A stretch of DNA of 64,000 nt from Sporolactobacillus kofuensis (GTDB lineage Bacteria; Bacillota; Bacilli; Bacillales; Sporolactobacillaceae), in assembly GCF_024125425.1 (NCBI RefSeq), contig NZ_JAMXWN010000001.1, positions 1-64,000 on the forward strand, in the 5' to 3' direction. A program made the position numbers and the translations under genes. Below are positions 49,252 to 58,034 of this stretch, piece by piece (the stretch's first letter is position 1; every line of letters begins with the position of its first letter). Below the pieces are notes generated by a model that did not search any database, had not been told where the DNA came from, and saw only the letters and a program-made list of their open reading frames with translations.

Positions 49252-50202
49252 ATGAGGGGCAACCGTGTTCCGATTCGTATGGAGAAAAAGTGTTATACAA
49301 TTGAAAAAATAATGAGTGCTGCCGAGCAAGGTATGCTCATGCGGGACTATTTAAAGAAAGAAATCAAAGTATCCCGACGTGCACTTTCAGCGATTAAGTA
49401 CAAGGGTGGCAAGTTGCTTGTGGATGGGCAGGAGCGGTCTGTGCGCCACGTACTCCAAGAGGGAGAACGGTTAACAGTTATTTTTCCTCAGGAAACGCCT
49501 AGTGACTTTCTTTCTGATGAGGAGATGGATCTCGATATCGTTTATGAAGATGATACCGTGCTGATCGTGAATAAACCAGCAGGAATTCCGGTCATACCAT
49601 CACATCAATACCCGTCAGGAACACTAGCAAATGGCTTGCTTCGTTACTTTAAAAATGAAAATCTTGCTTCAACAGTCCATATTATTAACCGCCTTGATCG
49701 AAACACATCGGGTCTAATGCTTGTTGCAAAACATCGATTCAGCCATGAGCGGTTCTTTAAAATGCAGAAACGAAAAGATATTCATCGAAGATACTTAGCG
49801 ATTGTTGAGGGGAATGTATTACAGGATCATGGGACAATCGATGCGCCGATCGGACGTAAGGATGGGAGTGCGATTGAGCGCATGGTGGATTGGCAATCTG
49901 GAAGAAGGTCCGTGACGCATTACAAAGTGCTAAAACGCGGAGTAGGGTGGACATTAGTTGTTGTTCGCCTGCAGACAGGCAGAACGCATCAGATTCGGGT
50001 CCATTTTGCTTCAATCGGTTACCCGCTTCTTGGCGATGATCTCTATGGCGGGAAAATGGACCAGATCAACCGTCAAGCGTTGCATAGCTTCGAAGTGTCC
50101 TTCATTCATCCTTTTACCGATGAAATGATCCATATTCATAAGCAGTGTCCAGAAGATATGGTGCGATTGATTAATGAACAAATTAATCTGGAAACGATCT
50201 GA
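49252..50202 (+). CDS. RluD-family pseudouridine synthase (YjbO-like)
   Basis: The 316-residue protein has an N-terminal S4-like RNA-binding region (about 25-85). The catalytic domain has INRLDRNTSGLMLVAK (catalytic Asp), TGRTHQIRVHFASIGYPLLG and LYGG. It isomerises uridine in RNA; which site is unknown. AAAGGACGTGA directly precedes the ATG. Its 3' end overlaps convergent prpE by 20 bp. Confidence 0.9.
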   Translation: MRGNRVPIRMEKKCYTIEKIMSAAEQGMLMRDYLKKEIKVSRRALSAIKYKGGKLLVDGQERSVRHVLQEGERLTVIFPQETPSDFLSDEEMDLDIVYEDDTVLIVNKPAGIPVIPSHQYPSGTLANGLLRYFKNENLASTVHIINRLDRNTSGLMLVAKHRFSHERFFKMQKRKDIHRRYLAIVEGNVLQDHGTIDAPIGRKDGSAIERMVDWQSGRRSVTHYKVLKRGVGWTLVVVRLQTGRTHQIRVHFASIGYPLLGDDLYGGKMDQINRQALHSFEVSFIHPFTDEMIHIHKQCPEDMVRLINEQINLETI

Positions 50203-50932
50203 ATCGATTTTCACTATACGGCATGGAGGAAGCTATGGACACAACGTCCATCTCTGGGTAGCGAAGGGCGCTTAGCATGCCCCCGAAGACACAACCGGTA
50301 TCCACATTTAATGTCCTATTTTTCCAACGTGGTTTTAAAACTGGGGTATGACCATACACAATCAATGGATCTCCATGATAATGCATTGCCCAATCTCGGC
50401 GCTCGGGAAGTCCATTGACATCTTTTTTTCCGGTAATGTCCCCGTAGAGAACAAAAGTTTTGATGCGATTCGAAATCGGTTGATTTAAATCCTGTTCCTG
50501 AATACCTGCATGGCAAACGACTAAGCGCTGCTGATCCAAATAGAGAATCAGTGGCGCTTTTGTGTAGAGATTAATAAACTGCATTGAGACTTGGTCGCGG
50601 ACTTGAGCATCGAGCTGATCCAGTTCCTGAACCGTTGTTTCCAGTCCATGAGCAACTTGCACATGGCGGCCGATAAGAAATCGGTATAGTTTATTGCAGT
50701 GATTACCGGGCACATACAGAGCTAGACCTTGGTCAACCAAGCGTGTAACTATTCGAATCATGGCGACAGATGATGATCCACGATCTGTGATGTCTCCGAC
50801 AAAAACGAGCTTGCGTTGATCCGGATGGATGGGCAGATTATTTTGCCACAGATAACCCAGTTTTTTAGTCAGTTGAACAAATTCGCGAAGACACCCATGA
50901 ACGTCTCCAATTACATCATACATACCATTCAT
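50183..50932 (-). CDS. prpE: PrpE-type phosphatase/diadenosine tetraphosphatase
   Basis: The 249-residue metallophosphatase has GDVHG (about 9-13), GDITDRG, PGNHCNK and a C-terminal VYGHTPV and VDTGCVFGGMLSALRYP. PrpE of B. subtilis hydrolyses Ap4A and phosphotyrosine and affects spore germination. It overlaps the pseudouridine synthase gene tail-to-tail, an arrangement that can yield antisense ends. Confidence 0.9.
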   Translation of the reverse strand: MNGMYDVIGDVHGCLREFVQLTKKLGYLWQNNLPIHPDQRKLVFVGDITDRGSSSVAMIRIVTRLVDQGLALYVPGNHCNKLYRFLIGRHVQVAHGLETTVQELDQLDAQVRDQVSMQFINLYTKAPLILYLDQQRLVVCHAGIQEQDLNQPISNRIKTFVLYGDITGKKDVNGLPERRDWAMHYHGDPLIVYGHTPVLKPRWKNRTLNVDTGCVFGGMLSALRYPEMDVVSIASSMPYSENRFRSFPD

Positions 50933-51092
50933 CCTTCATGTTGAATTAGCTTTAGCTTCTATTTTCTCCAAACGGGCCTATTTTAAAATAAAGAAAGTGC
51001 AAATCTGTTTGTGTAAAAATGTAGTTTTTCTTGATGATCGATTGCGCCTACACGAAACACCACCAGCGTATGATACTTACTTATGTGTAAAA

Positions 51093-51116
51093 AAAAACGG
51101 TCAAATGACCGTTTTT
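51093..51116 (-). terminator. Terminator of the RodA-like gene
   Basis: AAAAACGGTCA and TGACCGTTTTT flank only AA. On the minus strand the stem is followed by a T run; the stop codon lies at its edge. Confidence 0.7.
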
Positions 51117-52281
51117 AGGTGAACATGAACTTTTGCGTTTGCATCCGTACACTTTGGACCAAACCAACACAGATCATACTGGCGAGCAGTGAGCTTCCTC
51201 CATAACTTAGGAAGGGAAGGGTAATACCTGTAACTGGCATCAATTGAATGTTCATACCGATATTTTCAAATACCTGAAACATAATCATACCGACAATGCC
51301 GGTACATATATAGCTGCCAAAAGGATCATGCGTTTCGACGGCGGCTTTAATGACTCTTGATATCAATAGAAAGAACAGCAAGACAACAGTTACCGCGCCA
51401 ACGAACCCAAAACTACCACCAATCACAGCGAAAATAAAATCATTATAGGATTCAGGAAGTGAGATCGCCGGATTAAATTTATGATTGAAAAATTCGCCCG
51501 AGCCAATCGAATTTAATGCCTGAAGCAACTGATAACCTTCCTCAGAAGAATAGCGTTGAGGATCCTGCCAAGCTAAAAATCGATCCTTTTGATGCGATTT
51601 GAGTACAAGATTAATGATTGCAGGAAACTTAAACCAACTAATGGCAAAGAAAGTCAGTCCAAAGACAATGGAAGTGAGAATACTCACAATCAGTTTCCAA
51701 TTGATCCCGCTCACGAGAGTCATGGAGATGATAATGCTAAACATCACAAGTGCGGTTCCAAGGTCGGGTTGGATAAATACCAGAGCAAATGGTGGAAAAG
51801 AGACGAGCGCAATTTTGCCTAACAAGTGCAGATCTTCTCTAAGTCCTCTAATTGGATATGCTTCATTATGCTTATCAATAGTGGTAGCAAGTGAAACAAT
51901 CATAAAGAGTTTCATGAACTCCGAGGGCTGGAGTTGGCCGATTCCAGGTAGGATATACCAACTTGTTGCCCCGTGTGATTTATCAACCAATGGGATTGGT
52001 AAGCCGATCTGAGCAAGTGTTAGACCAAAGAGCAGAAACATGCCGATGCCATAGAAAATCCAGTGCATGCGCTTTAAACGATCATAATCGAAGAGCATCA
52101 TCCCCAATGCGAAGATGAAACTGATCACGTACCATACGATTTGGCGATGAGCCATACTGACCGCAGGTGCACCGGAACTTAGCGGTGCCATCGATATGGA
52201 GATATAGCTGATACATGCCAATAAGAAGACAATAAAAAACAGTGTATAATCTATTTTTGCGAGAGAGTCTCTGTTCATCAT
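51115..52281 (-). CDS. FtsW/RodA/SpoVE-family glycosyltransferase
   Basis: The 388-residue ten-helix protein has GHATSW-like SHGATSWYILPGIGQLQPSE, the family DLGTALVMF and the C-terminal NIGMNIQLMPVTGITLPFLSYGGSS. SEDS proteins polymerise lipid II into glycan strands; this one is closer to RodA than FtsW by its motifs, but I cannot assign the paralogue. I prefer the ATG after AAGGATTCATTT; the longer form begins at a GTG without a site. Confidence 0.88.
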   Translation of the reverse strand: MMNRDSLAKIDYTLFFIVFLLACISYISISMAPLSSGAPAVSMAHRQIVWYVISFIFALGMMLFDYDRLKRMHWIFYGIGMFLLFGLTLAQIGLPIPLVDKSHGATSWYILPGIGQLQPSEFMKLFMIVSLATTIDKHNEAYPIRGLREDLHLLGKIALVSFPPFALVFIQPDLGTALVMFSIIISMTLVSGINWKLIVSILTSIVFGLTFFAISWFKFPAIINLVLKSHQKDRFLAWQDPQRYSSEEGYQLLQALNSIGSGEFFNHKFNPAISLPESYNDFIFAVIGGSFGFVGAVTVVLLFFLLISRVIKAAVETHDPFGSYICTGIVGMIMFQVFENIGMNIQLMPVTGITLPFLSYGGSSLLASMICVGLVQSVRMQTQKFMFT

Positions 52282-52624
52282 AAATGAATCCTTCTTCAGA
52301 AATAATTTCACTACTTCACGGATAATAATCCTTTATCATGATAGCCTATCATTTGAAAAAAAGAAACAATAATCATGAGGATTGCGATCATTCAAAAGCG
52401 GTGAGGTGATTGCTTTTTATACTATTCGTATGGATTTTACCTTTTTTACTATAGAGTAAAATAATTCGTTATTTAAACTGAGAAATACGATTCGAAGCAT
52501 TAGTTGAGGAAAACGTTCATCAGTTTTTCGGTTAAATTCTGTGCTCATAGACTCGAATAGGACGTTCGCGCGCTTTCATGATATAATATCATTTGGATTG
52601 ATGTGATACTAGGGAGGATTAGAC
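52282..52624. other. Divergent rodA-fabI control region
   Basis: A TATAAT (52582-52587) serves as likely -10 of fabI, with a poor -35. ATTTTAC (52434-52440) and GTAAAAT (52456-52462) form a small inverted repeat of unknown role. No ORF is supported. Confidence 0.4.
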
Positions 52625-53401
52625 ATGGAATTAACACTTAAAGGACGTACATATGTTGTCATGGGTGTCGCTAATAAAAGAAGTATTGCTTGGGGAATTG
52701 CTCAAGCGCTTGATCGCGCGGGCGCAAGACTAGTCTTTACTTATAATAATGAACGTTTTCGTGAACCAATCGAAAAACTTGCTGCAACACTGGAAGGAAA
52801 AGACAGTCTTTTCTATGCATGCGATGTTACGATTGATGAGGAAATAAAGACCACTTTTGCCAAAATCAAAGAAGACGTAGGCGTTATTCACGGATTGGCA
52901 CATTGTATTGCTTTCGCAAAGAAAGAAGAACTAGACGGAGACTACATGAATACAACACGTGACGGGTTCCTGCTCGCTCAGAATGTCAGTGCCTATTCCT
53001 TAACCGCAGTGCTTAAGGAAGCGAAGGATTTGATGACTGAAGGCGGCAGTGTCGTCACGATGACCTATCTCGGTGGAGAACGCGTCGTTAAAAATTATAA
53101 TGTGATGGGTGTGGCAAAAGCGAGCCTAGACGCGAGTGTCAAATATTTGGCTAACGACCTTGGCAAGGACAACATTCGCGTAAATGGCATTTCTGCAGGT
53201 CCGATTCGTACACTCTCAGCAAAAGGTATTTCCGATTTCAATAGTGTACTGAAAGTAATCGAAGAAAAAGCGCCACTGCGTCGAGCCATTAATCCGGAAG
53301 ATGTTGGCAACACCGCACTCTTCTTGTTTAGTGATTTGTCGAAAAGTATTACCGGTGAAACGATTCATGTTGATGCCGGTTTCAACATTATCAGTATCTG
53401 A
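52625..53401 (+). CDS. fabI: Enoyl-ACP reductase
   Basis: The 258-residue SDR enzyme completes each fatty-acid elongation cycle. It has the N-terminal GVANKRSIAWGIA dinucleotide motif, the family Tyr-x6-Lys in NYNVMGVAKASLD and GPIRTLSAKGI. TAGGGAGGATTAGAC precedes the ATG. Its place after the yjb region equals that of B. subtilis fabI. Confidence 0.95.
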   Translation: MELTLKGRTYVVMGVANKRSIAWGIAQALDRAGARLVFTYNNERFREPIEKLAATLEGKDSLFYACDVTIDEEIKTTFAKIKEDVGVIHGLAHCIAFAKKEELDGDYMNTTRDGFLLAQNVSAYSLTAVLKEAKDLMTEGGSVVTMTYLGGERVVKNYNVMGVAKASLDASVKYLANDLGKDNIRVNGISAGPIRTLSAKGISDFNSVLKVIEEKAPLRRAINPEDVGNTALFLFSDLSKSITGETIHVDAGFNIISI

Positions 53402-53417
53402 TTGTCAAATCATTAAT

Positions 53418-53464
53418 AAAAGATGCCTGGCCCCTATTTTTCATGGGTCAGGTATCTTTTTTTC
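53418..53464 (+). terminator. Terminator after fabI
   Basis: AAAGATGCCTGGCCC pairs with GGGTCAGGTATCTTT (one G-U and one mismatch), followed by TTTTTT. Confidence 0.8.
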
Positions 53465-53465
53465 T

Positions 53466-53615
53466 TTATTTTGTCTGTCCCGGATGCCAGGTGACTCTTC
53501 CACAAGTACTACAGTTGTTTTTTGGTGCTTCAAAGAACAGATCGGCCTCCTGTGTGGATTTATTCTTTTGCCCTTTTCTTTTTCGGGATACCTTAGGATC
53601 CTTTCGATAAACCAT
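53466..53615 (-). CDS. Small CxxC protein or 3' half of a TGA-split gene (49 aa)
   Basis: The ORF begins MVYRKDPKVSRKRKG and ends FEAPKNNCSTCGRVTWHPGQ-TK, a basic protein with one CxxC. AAAAGGAGCTGGGTACA precedes its ATG. It is in the same frame as the 101-residue ORF upstream, separated only by the TGA at 53661-53663 and 15 open codons. Either it is a separate small gene or it is the C-terminal part of a 166-residue protein broken by nonsense mutation. Confidence 0.55.
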   Translation of the reverse strand: MVYRKDPKVSRKRKGQKNKSTQEADLFFEAPKNNCSTCGRVTWHPGQTK

Positions 53616-53660
53616 TGTACCCAGCTCCTTTTCAAGTCTCCTTTCATCGTATTCAGAATG

Positions 53661-53966
53661 TCACTGGTTGTCTGGGCCGTTAGCGTTGTCTTCTTTAAAT
53701 GGATCGATCTGAGCAGACTGTCGCTCACTTTGATTAAATGGCTGAATGGGGTGTCGTTCTGTTTCCCTGATTGTTCGTTCTTTAAATGACTGATAAAAGA
53801 TGCTCTCTGCTTCTTCATCACCCGTGCTTGGCACATTTTTCAAGTCTATTTTCTGGTCAAGGTCTTCAGTGATCTTTTTTTTCTTTTTTGGCCAAATCGG
53901 CCATGAATTTGAGGAATTAAGTATCTCGAGTGCTCTTTTCCGCTGATCTCGACGTTCATCTGACAT
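53661..53966 (-). CDS. Charged hypothetical protein in the cotO position (101 aa, possibly truncated)
   Basis: The protein is very polar: it starts MSDERRDQRKRALEIL, has WPIWPKKKKKI near residue 22 and an acidic-polar tail ending NANGPDNQ. AAAAGGAGGGATAAA directly precedes the ATG, so expression is likely. B. subtilis has the coat gene cotO on the minus strand after fabI, but I see no CotO similarity. The reading frame continues after the stop as HSEYDERRLEKELGT into the CxxC ORF. Confidence 0.6.
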   Translation of the reverse strand: MSDERRDQRKRALEILNSSNSWPIWPKKKKKITEDLDQKIDLKNVPSTGDEEAESIFYQSFKERTIRETERHPIQPFNQSERQSAQIDPFKEDNANGPDNQ

Positions 53967-54170
53967 TTTATCCCTCCTTTTATTGAGCCACTCTACATTA
54001 TGCTTTGTAGATGAGCATCGTCATGATTTTCAATGTGCTTTTCATTGTCATTTTTCTAGTTATTAGCACAAAATGGGCAGCGATATGTGTGCCAATCCCC
54101 ATGCCATATCCATACTATGTAGGGAAACAACCAACCATGTTTTTATATTTGTTAGAAAGGAAGGTTTTGA

Positions 54171-55310
54171 ATGGGAAGTAAATTGATATCTAAGCCACAT
54201 AGTGGGCTTAAAGATGAGTGTATCAGAGTTCCCAAGGTCTATGACTGGGTAACGGACAGAATACCGACAAAGGTTAGAATCCGTTTTACTGAAGCGCAGC
54301 TTGAAGACATTGATCGCGCTTTGTCCGATCCATACAGAAGACCACTTCAAGTGGTGGTTAAAGCACCGAAAACTCCGCCTTTATTTCCACTTGGTACTAG
54401 TGAGGCAAAAAAGGGCCATCATAAAGATTTCTTCTGTGAGCAGGTTGGAGAAAAGCGTCCTGTAACAGGATGGCTGCACGGGCATGAAGTCAGCGCTGAA
54501 TTGGTAGATTTACTGTTTACTGCTACGATTACTGTACTTGTCGTCGACAGACAGGGAGAGGAAGTTGCAAAAGTAAAAACAGACGTCTCGGCACTTGAAT
54601 CTTTTGCGCTTTGCTATCCAGATGGAACCGATCTATTTTGCAGAATTTCAAAGATCACCTCACGTTTGTTAGGCGATTCGATCATTCTGAACGGCCCGTT
54701 CCCGCAAACATTGCGGATTAAAGTATTCTTCTGCGCCGATATTCAAGTAGAAGCAGAGGTTAAGTTGGAAGTAAAGGCTAAATTCTGCGATCCTCGCGGT
54801 AATGACATTCATGTCCATGATCCAGAATGGGATGACCATTGTCCAGAGCCGGATTTTCCAAAGCAATGTGAGGATATTTTCCCAGGAAAACATTACTGCG
54901 CAAGCGCGCGTGGTAAAGTAAGTGGTTCGATTACCGAAGGATCTGAATTAAAGGGCGTTGCAGGTCTCAAGGTCAATATTGCTCCAAATGGACAGTTGGA
55001 AGACAGTTCTGTTAAATTCAAGTTCGAAGATTCAAATAAAGGGAGCGACAGCAAAAGCTTAACCTTTAATGCTACGCATGTTGATCCAGAAAGTTTGGAA
55101 GCCTTCGAGAAAAATGGATACGCCATTTTGAAGCTCGCAGGAGAAGGTAAAGCGGATAATGATGAAAAGCTGGATTTTACACTAGATCTGGCAAGCGGAA
55201 CAGAATCAAGCAAATTTAGCTTGAAACTGATTGATGGGAAGAAAGATAAAGTAACATTCGAAACCGGTTTGGTGGAGACAAATGATGAAAGTCTCCACGT
55301 AGAACTTTGA
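54171..55310 (+). CDS. Unrecognised protein with Cys motif ECIRVPKVYDWV, probably spore-associated
   Basis: The 379-residue soluble protein begins with an ECIRVPKVYDWVTDRIP segment that I associate with Bacillales spore or exosporium proteins. It has a mixed alpha/beta middle, a Cys/His/Asp-rich stretch (about 204-245, HVHDPEWDDHCPEP) and a repetitive, beta-rich hydrophilic C-terminal third. GAAAGGAAGGTTTTGA precedes the ATG. There is no signal peptide. It occupies the cotZ-cotX place of B. subtilis. The function is not known. Confidence 0.65.
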   Translation: MGSKLISKPHSGLKDECIRVPKVYDWVTDRIPTKVRIRFTEAQLEDIDRALSDPYRRPLQVVVKAPKTPPLFPLGTSEAKKGHHKDFFCEQVGEKRPVTGWLHGHEVSAELVDLLFTATITVLVVDRQGEEVAKVKTDVSALESFALCYPDGTDLFCRISKITSRLLGDSIILNGPFPQTLRIKVFFCADIQVEAEVKLEVKAKFCDPRGNDIHVHDPEWDDHCPEPDFPKQCEDIFPGKHYCASARGKVSGSITEGSELKGVAGLKVNIAPNGQLEDSSVKFKFEDSNKGSDSKSLTFNATHVDPESLEAFEKNGYAILKLAGEGKADNDEKLDFTLDLASGTESSKFSLKLIDGKKDKVTFETGLVETNDESLHVEL

Positions 55311-55328
55311 AAAGAATCTCGTTTGTAA

Positions 55329-55360
55329 TGAGAGTGATTGATTCACTCTCAATTTTTTTT
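55329..55360 (+). terminator. Terminator after the ECIRVPKVYDWV protein gene
   Basis: TGAGAGTGA and TCACTCTCA flank TTGAT, followed by ATTTTTTTT. Confidence 0.88.
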
Positions 55361-55380
55361 GAAAGATAAGAAACATTCAT

Positions 55381-55480
55381 GACCCGCAGAGAACATACAT
55401 GGATGAGGATGCTTATAGATCGCTTTTGGTAAGAGGATATCGCAGCACAATCGATGGAAATTAAGGACTGGGTGGTTTTT
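55381..55480 (+). repeat. Decayed copy of the structured repeat
   Basis: GACCCGCAGA, GATGAGGATGCTTATAGATC, GGTAAGAGG, ATCGCAGCACAATCGATGG and TTAAGGACTGGGTGGTTTTT align in order and spacing with GACCCCGCAGA, CGAGGAGGCTCACGGATC, GGCAAGCGAG, ATCGTAGCACAATTGATAA and ATAAGGATTGAAGGTTTTT of the tandem units. The GC stem is largely lost, so it is likely inactive. Confidence 0.55.
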
Positions 55481-55653
55481 TTCGGCCCGGTTTTTCTCAT
55501 TACTTTGAACGGTTGAGTATAACCAAAAATGTTGTCTTCCTTAATTGTCGCGATCAATGTAAAGGGAGCTGCAAAAAAATAGGGGCAGGCAATGGACAAG
55601 GACACCGAACATATACTGAACTCAGTGATGACATATATGGGGAGGCGCCTATC

Positions 55654-56634
55654 TTGGTCAATCAAAAAGATAAGTTAAATAGCGCATCACTGGAAGATCG
55701 GCAGAAATTCTACCGCAATAAGGCGCTGAAACTTGAGCAAGCAGTGATTTTTGCCAGAGAAGAAGTCGTGCAACTCAAAAGTGAGCTGGAAGATGAACAA
55801 GTCAAATCGAGGAAAGCTGAACAACTTAAAGTTGAGATACAGCGTAAGTCCGCTGAGTTGAAAAAAGAATATGATGCGTTAAATGATCAATTACAAGCGG
55901 CGCGAGAGAAAATTGAAGAAGCTGAAAAGAAAATTGCCGACTTGAAAAGAAACCAGCGCGCAGATTCAGATCTTTCAGATGAAATCTACCATCATCGTGT
56001 AGAGGGCTATGAAAAACTCTTAACAGACATGCAGAAAGCATTAAATGAAAAGGTGAACCGTATCGAAATCTATGAAAGACGGATCGCAATTCTTGAACGT
56101 CGGTTGAAAAACGAGCAGAAAAAGGCAGTTCCGGTACCTACGCCTGGCGATGACCATAATGATTTGAAATCCCGTGCGGTTGCCTTTTTAAATTATGTAT
56201 GGATGCTAAACGGCTTTAAAAGTGTTATTCAAGGGGATGTTATTATTGAAAATACGGGCTCCATACCCCTGAAGACACCAACGGTTTGCTTTCGTTTTCA
56301 TCCCGGAGATTTAGCAACATTAAAAGGGCGAGTGGTTCACGAGGAGGATGCTTACGGCGAAGATCGAGAACAAGGCGAGCATCTGTGGGTGATTCTTGAT
56401 ACGGAAGAAGATCAAGATACCAACCAGAATGGAGAAATTTGGGTGAGACCACTTGAATTGTCTGATCTTCTTCCGGGACAATCCATAGCCTTCAATAATT
56501 TTCAAATTCCAATTGACCACACCTATTCAGATTCTGTCCGGATCGAGTGTTTTGTGTTCTTTGGAGAGGATGAGTACAAAATCAAATGTGGCAACCAGAT
56601 TGTGATAAGCATGGTATCTAGAGAAGAAAAGTAA
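55654..56634 (+). CDS. Coiled-coil protein with C-terminal beta domain, unknown
   Basis: The roughly 326-residue protein has a long N-terminal coiled coil (about 10-155, rich in Glu, Lys and Leu: LKLEQAVIFAREEVVQLKSE). A compact C-terminal domain with beta pattern follows (about 180-320: VIIENTGSIPLKTPTVCFRF, then LSDLLPGQSIAFNNFQIP). I use the TTG start after GGGGAGGCGCCTATC; the longer frame reads through a stretch with no site. The C-terminal half resembles an immunoglobulin-like adhesion or accessory fold, which is a guess. Coat or exosporium assembly is inferred from location only. Confidence 0.6.
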   Translation: MVNQKDKLNSASLEDRQKFYRNKALKLEQAVIFAREEVVQLKSELEDEQVKSRKAEQLKVEIQRKSAELKKEYDALNDQLQAAREKIEEAEKKIADLKRNQRADSDLSDEIYHHRVEGYEKLLTDMQKALNEKVNRIEIYERRIAILERRLKNEQKKAVPVPTPGDDHNDLKSRAVAFLNYVWMLNGFKSVIQGDVIIENTGSIPLKTPTVCFRFHPGDLATLKGRVVHEEDAYGEDREQGEHLWVILDTEEDQDTNQNGEIWVRPLELSDLLPGQSIAFNNFQIPIDHTYSDSVRIECFVFFGEDEYKIKCGNQIVISMVSREEK

Positions 56635-56698
56635 TTCGCTACACAGATGACCGGGTATCTGCATATTCTGTCAGGAGACCATTAAGGAGGAGATTCAT

Positions 56699-56929
56699 AT
56701 GGCAGAAGAAAGTAAAAAAGAACCTAAGGTCATTCGTGTTGGAAAATTAATTATCAAAGCGGACGAAGTCATTATTCAGCAGGAACACAAAGAGCAGAAC
56801 AATGGACCGTTCCATGGCGGACCAATTCGGCAACCGAACACCAACCAGCCGATTGCACGCGACTTCTGGGGATTCCCGATTCCGAATAGTGCTCCTCGAG
56901 ATACTGAACCTCAAAAAGAGAAAGAATAA
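56699..56929 (+). CDS. Small hydrophilic protein (76 aa), unknown
   Basis: The protein begins MAEESKKEPKVIRVGKLIIKA, has a short strand KADEVIIQQE, then a Gly/Pro/Asn-rich tail (NQPIARDFWGFPIPNS). AAGGAGGAGATTCAT precedes the ATG. It follows the coiled-coil gene by 64 bp on the same strand. A spore-coat role is possible from context only. Confidence 0.65.
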   Translation: MAEESKKEPKVIRVGKLIIKADEVIIQQEHKEQNNGPFHGGPIRQPNTNQPIARDFWGFPIPNSAPRDTEPQKEKE

Positions 56930-57003
56930 GAAGAAACGAAACAGATGGAAGGATTACGATGCAACTTGCCGGACAGAGCTTGCCCGGTTTTTCTTTGGTT
57001 TCC

Positions 57004-57696
57004 CTAAGAGACAATCGTTTGAACAAATAGCCCATCTTCATCATGCCATTCGGCGATCATTACTGTTGCCGAATCTTCAATTGAGTGTTTCTTCAATTCG
57101 CTGATCAACCACTGTTCTGTTTTTCCTAAACGATTTAAGTTTCTGTTGATAATAACGCCGTCACTGATTAACGTAACAGGGATGGAGACCGACCGGGTAG
57201 CTAGGTCCAAGTCCCCTCGTTTTGTTGTTTCATACTCTGGCTTTCTAATGATTGAAATCTTTCCGTTCGGTTCCAAAATGGCGAACTCAACTTCTTTAAA
57301 TGAAAAGATATCCCGATCGCGTAGAAGCATCTGAAGGTGATTCATATCCACTCGATTTTTTTTCATAACGTTTCTGTCAATCATTCCTTTATTAATGACC
57401 AAGGACGGTTGGCTTTCAAAAAAACCGCGTGATTTGTGAAACTTTAAAGTCACAACATCAATAATGTAAATTAAGCTTCCCCAGAAAAGGATCGCGAAAA
57501 TCACTTTAAAAATGTGTGTTTCCGGGTCATAGATTGCATCGCTGACAAAGTCGCCGACAACGATCATTGAAATGAAATCGAATGGTGTGGATTCGGATAA
57601 TGATGCTCTGCCCATAACCTTAGTTAGGATGAGCAAAGCAAATAAGCCAACACTTAATTCAATGGCAATGGAAAAAAATGAATGCATGGGAATCAA
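57004..57696 (-). CDS. YetF/DUF421-family membrane protein
   Basis: The 230-residue protein has three N-terminal hydrophobic helices (about 5-100) and a soluble C-terminal DUF421 domain: FESQPSLVINKGMIDRNVMKKN, MLLRDRDIFSFKEVEFAILEPNG, with a duplicated partner that ends in an alpha/beta unit. Members such as YetF and YrbG occur in Bacillus spores and other Firmicutes. No enzymatic role is firmly known. Confidence 0.85.
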   Translation of the reverse strand: MIPMHSFFSIAIELSVGLFALLILTKVMGRASLSESTPFDFISMIVVGDFVSDAIYDPETHIFKVIFAILFWGSLIYIIDVVTLKFHKSRGFFESQPSLVINKGMIDRNVMKKNRVDMNHLQMLLRDRDIFSFKEVEFAILEPNGKISIIRKPEYETTKRGDLDLATRSVSIPVTLISDGVIINRNLNRLGKTEQWLISELKKHSIEDSATVMIAEWHDEDGLFVQTIVS

Positions 57697-58034
57697 GCCT
57701 TTTCGATAGGATATTTGAGCAATGTTAGTTTGGTGATGTACAATGACTTTTATACGGAATAAGAAATACTTATTGAATTCACGTTCTTGATTCAGAACTG
57801 CCTATTGGGCAATGATAGCAGAGTCAATAAAATTGGAATATAATTCTAAATAGGGTAACGATTTACTGTTTCACTAAAAATATTATTGCTTTTTCGATGA
57901 ATCGTCATTTTCGAATTGCATAAAATGGAATGAGGCGAATTGCATCTTTAAGCGGATGATAGGAATTATTTTTCATTTGTGCAGAACGCCCCAGTATTTA
58001 CTTCTCTGGGGTTTATGAAAGGAGATCGAGATGA
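57697..58034. other. Divergent intergenic region with direct repeat and hairpin
   Basis: CGAATTGCAT occurs twice, 24 bp apart (57912-57921 and 57936-57945). CCCCAG (57989-57994) and CTGGGG (58006-58011) form a hairpin just before the PgpA-like gene's ribosome site, where it could affect its translation or end an upstream transcript. No gene is supported. Confidence 0.45.

Noticed and set aside
52593-52615. FapR box before fabI
   Set aside because: GATACTAGG gives too few matches to the 17-bp operator.
53441-53836. 131-residue minus-strand ORF in another frame
   Set aside because: It overlaps the TGA-split gene, has no ribosome site and looks like a frame shadow; the other frame carries the CxxC end and strong ribosome site.
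53661-53966. CotO identity from position
   Set aside because: Position fits but no conserved CotO C-terminal motifs are seen in either half of the split ORF.
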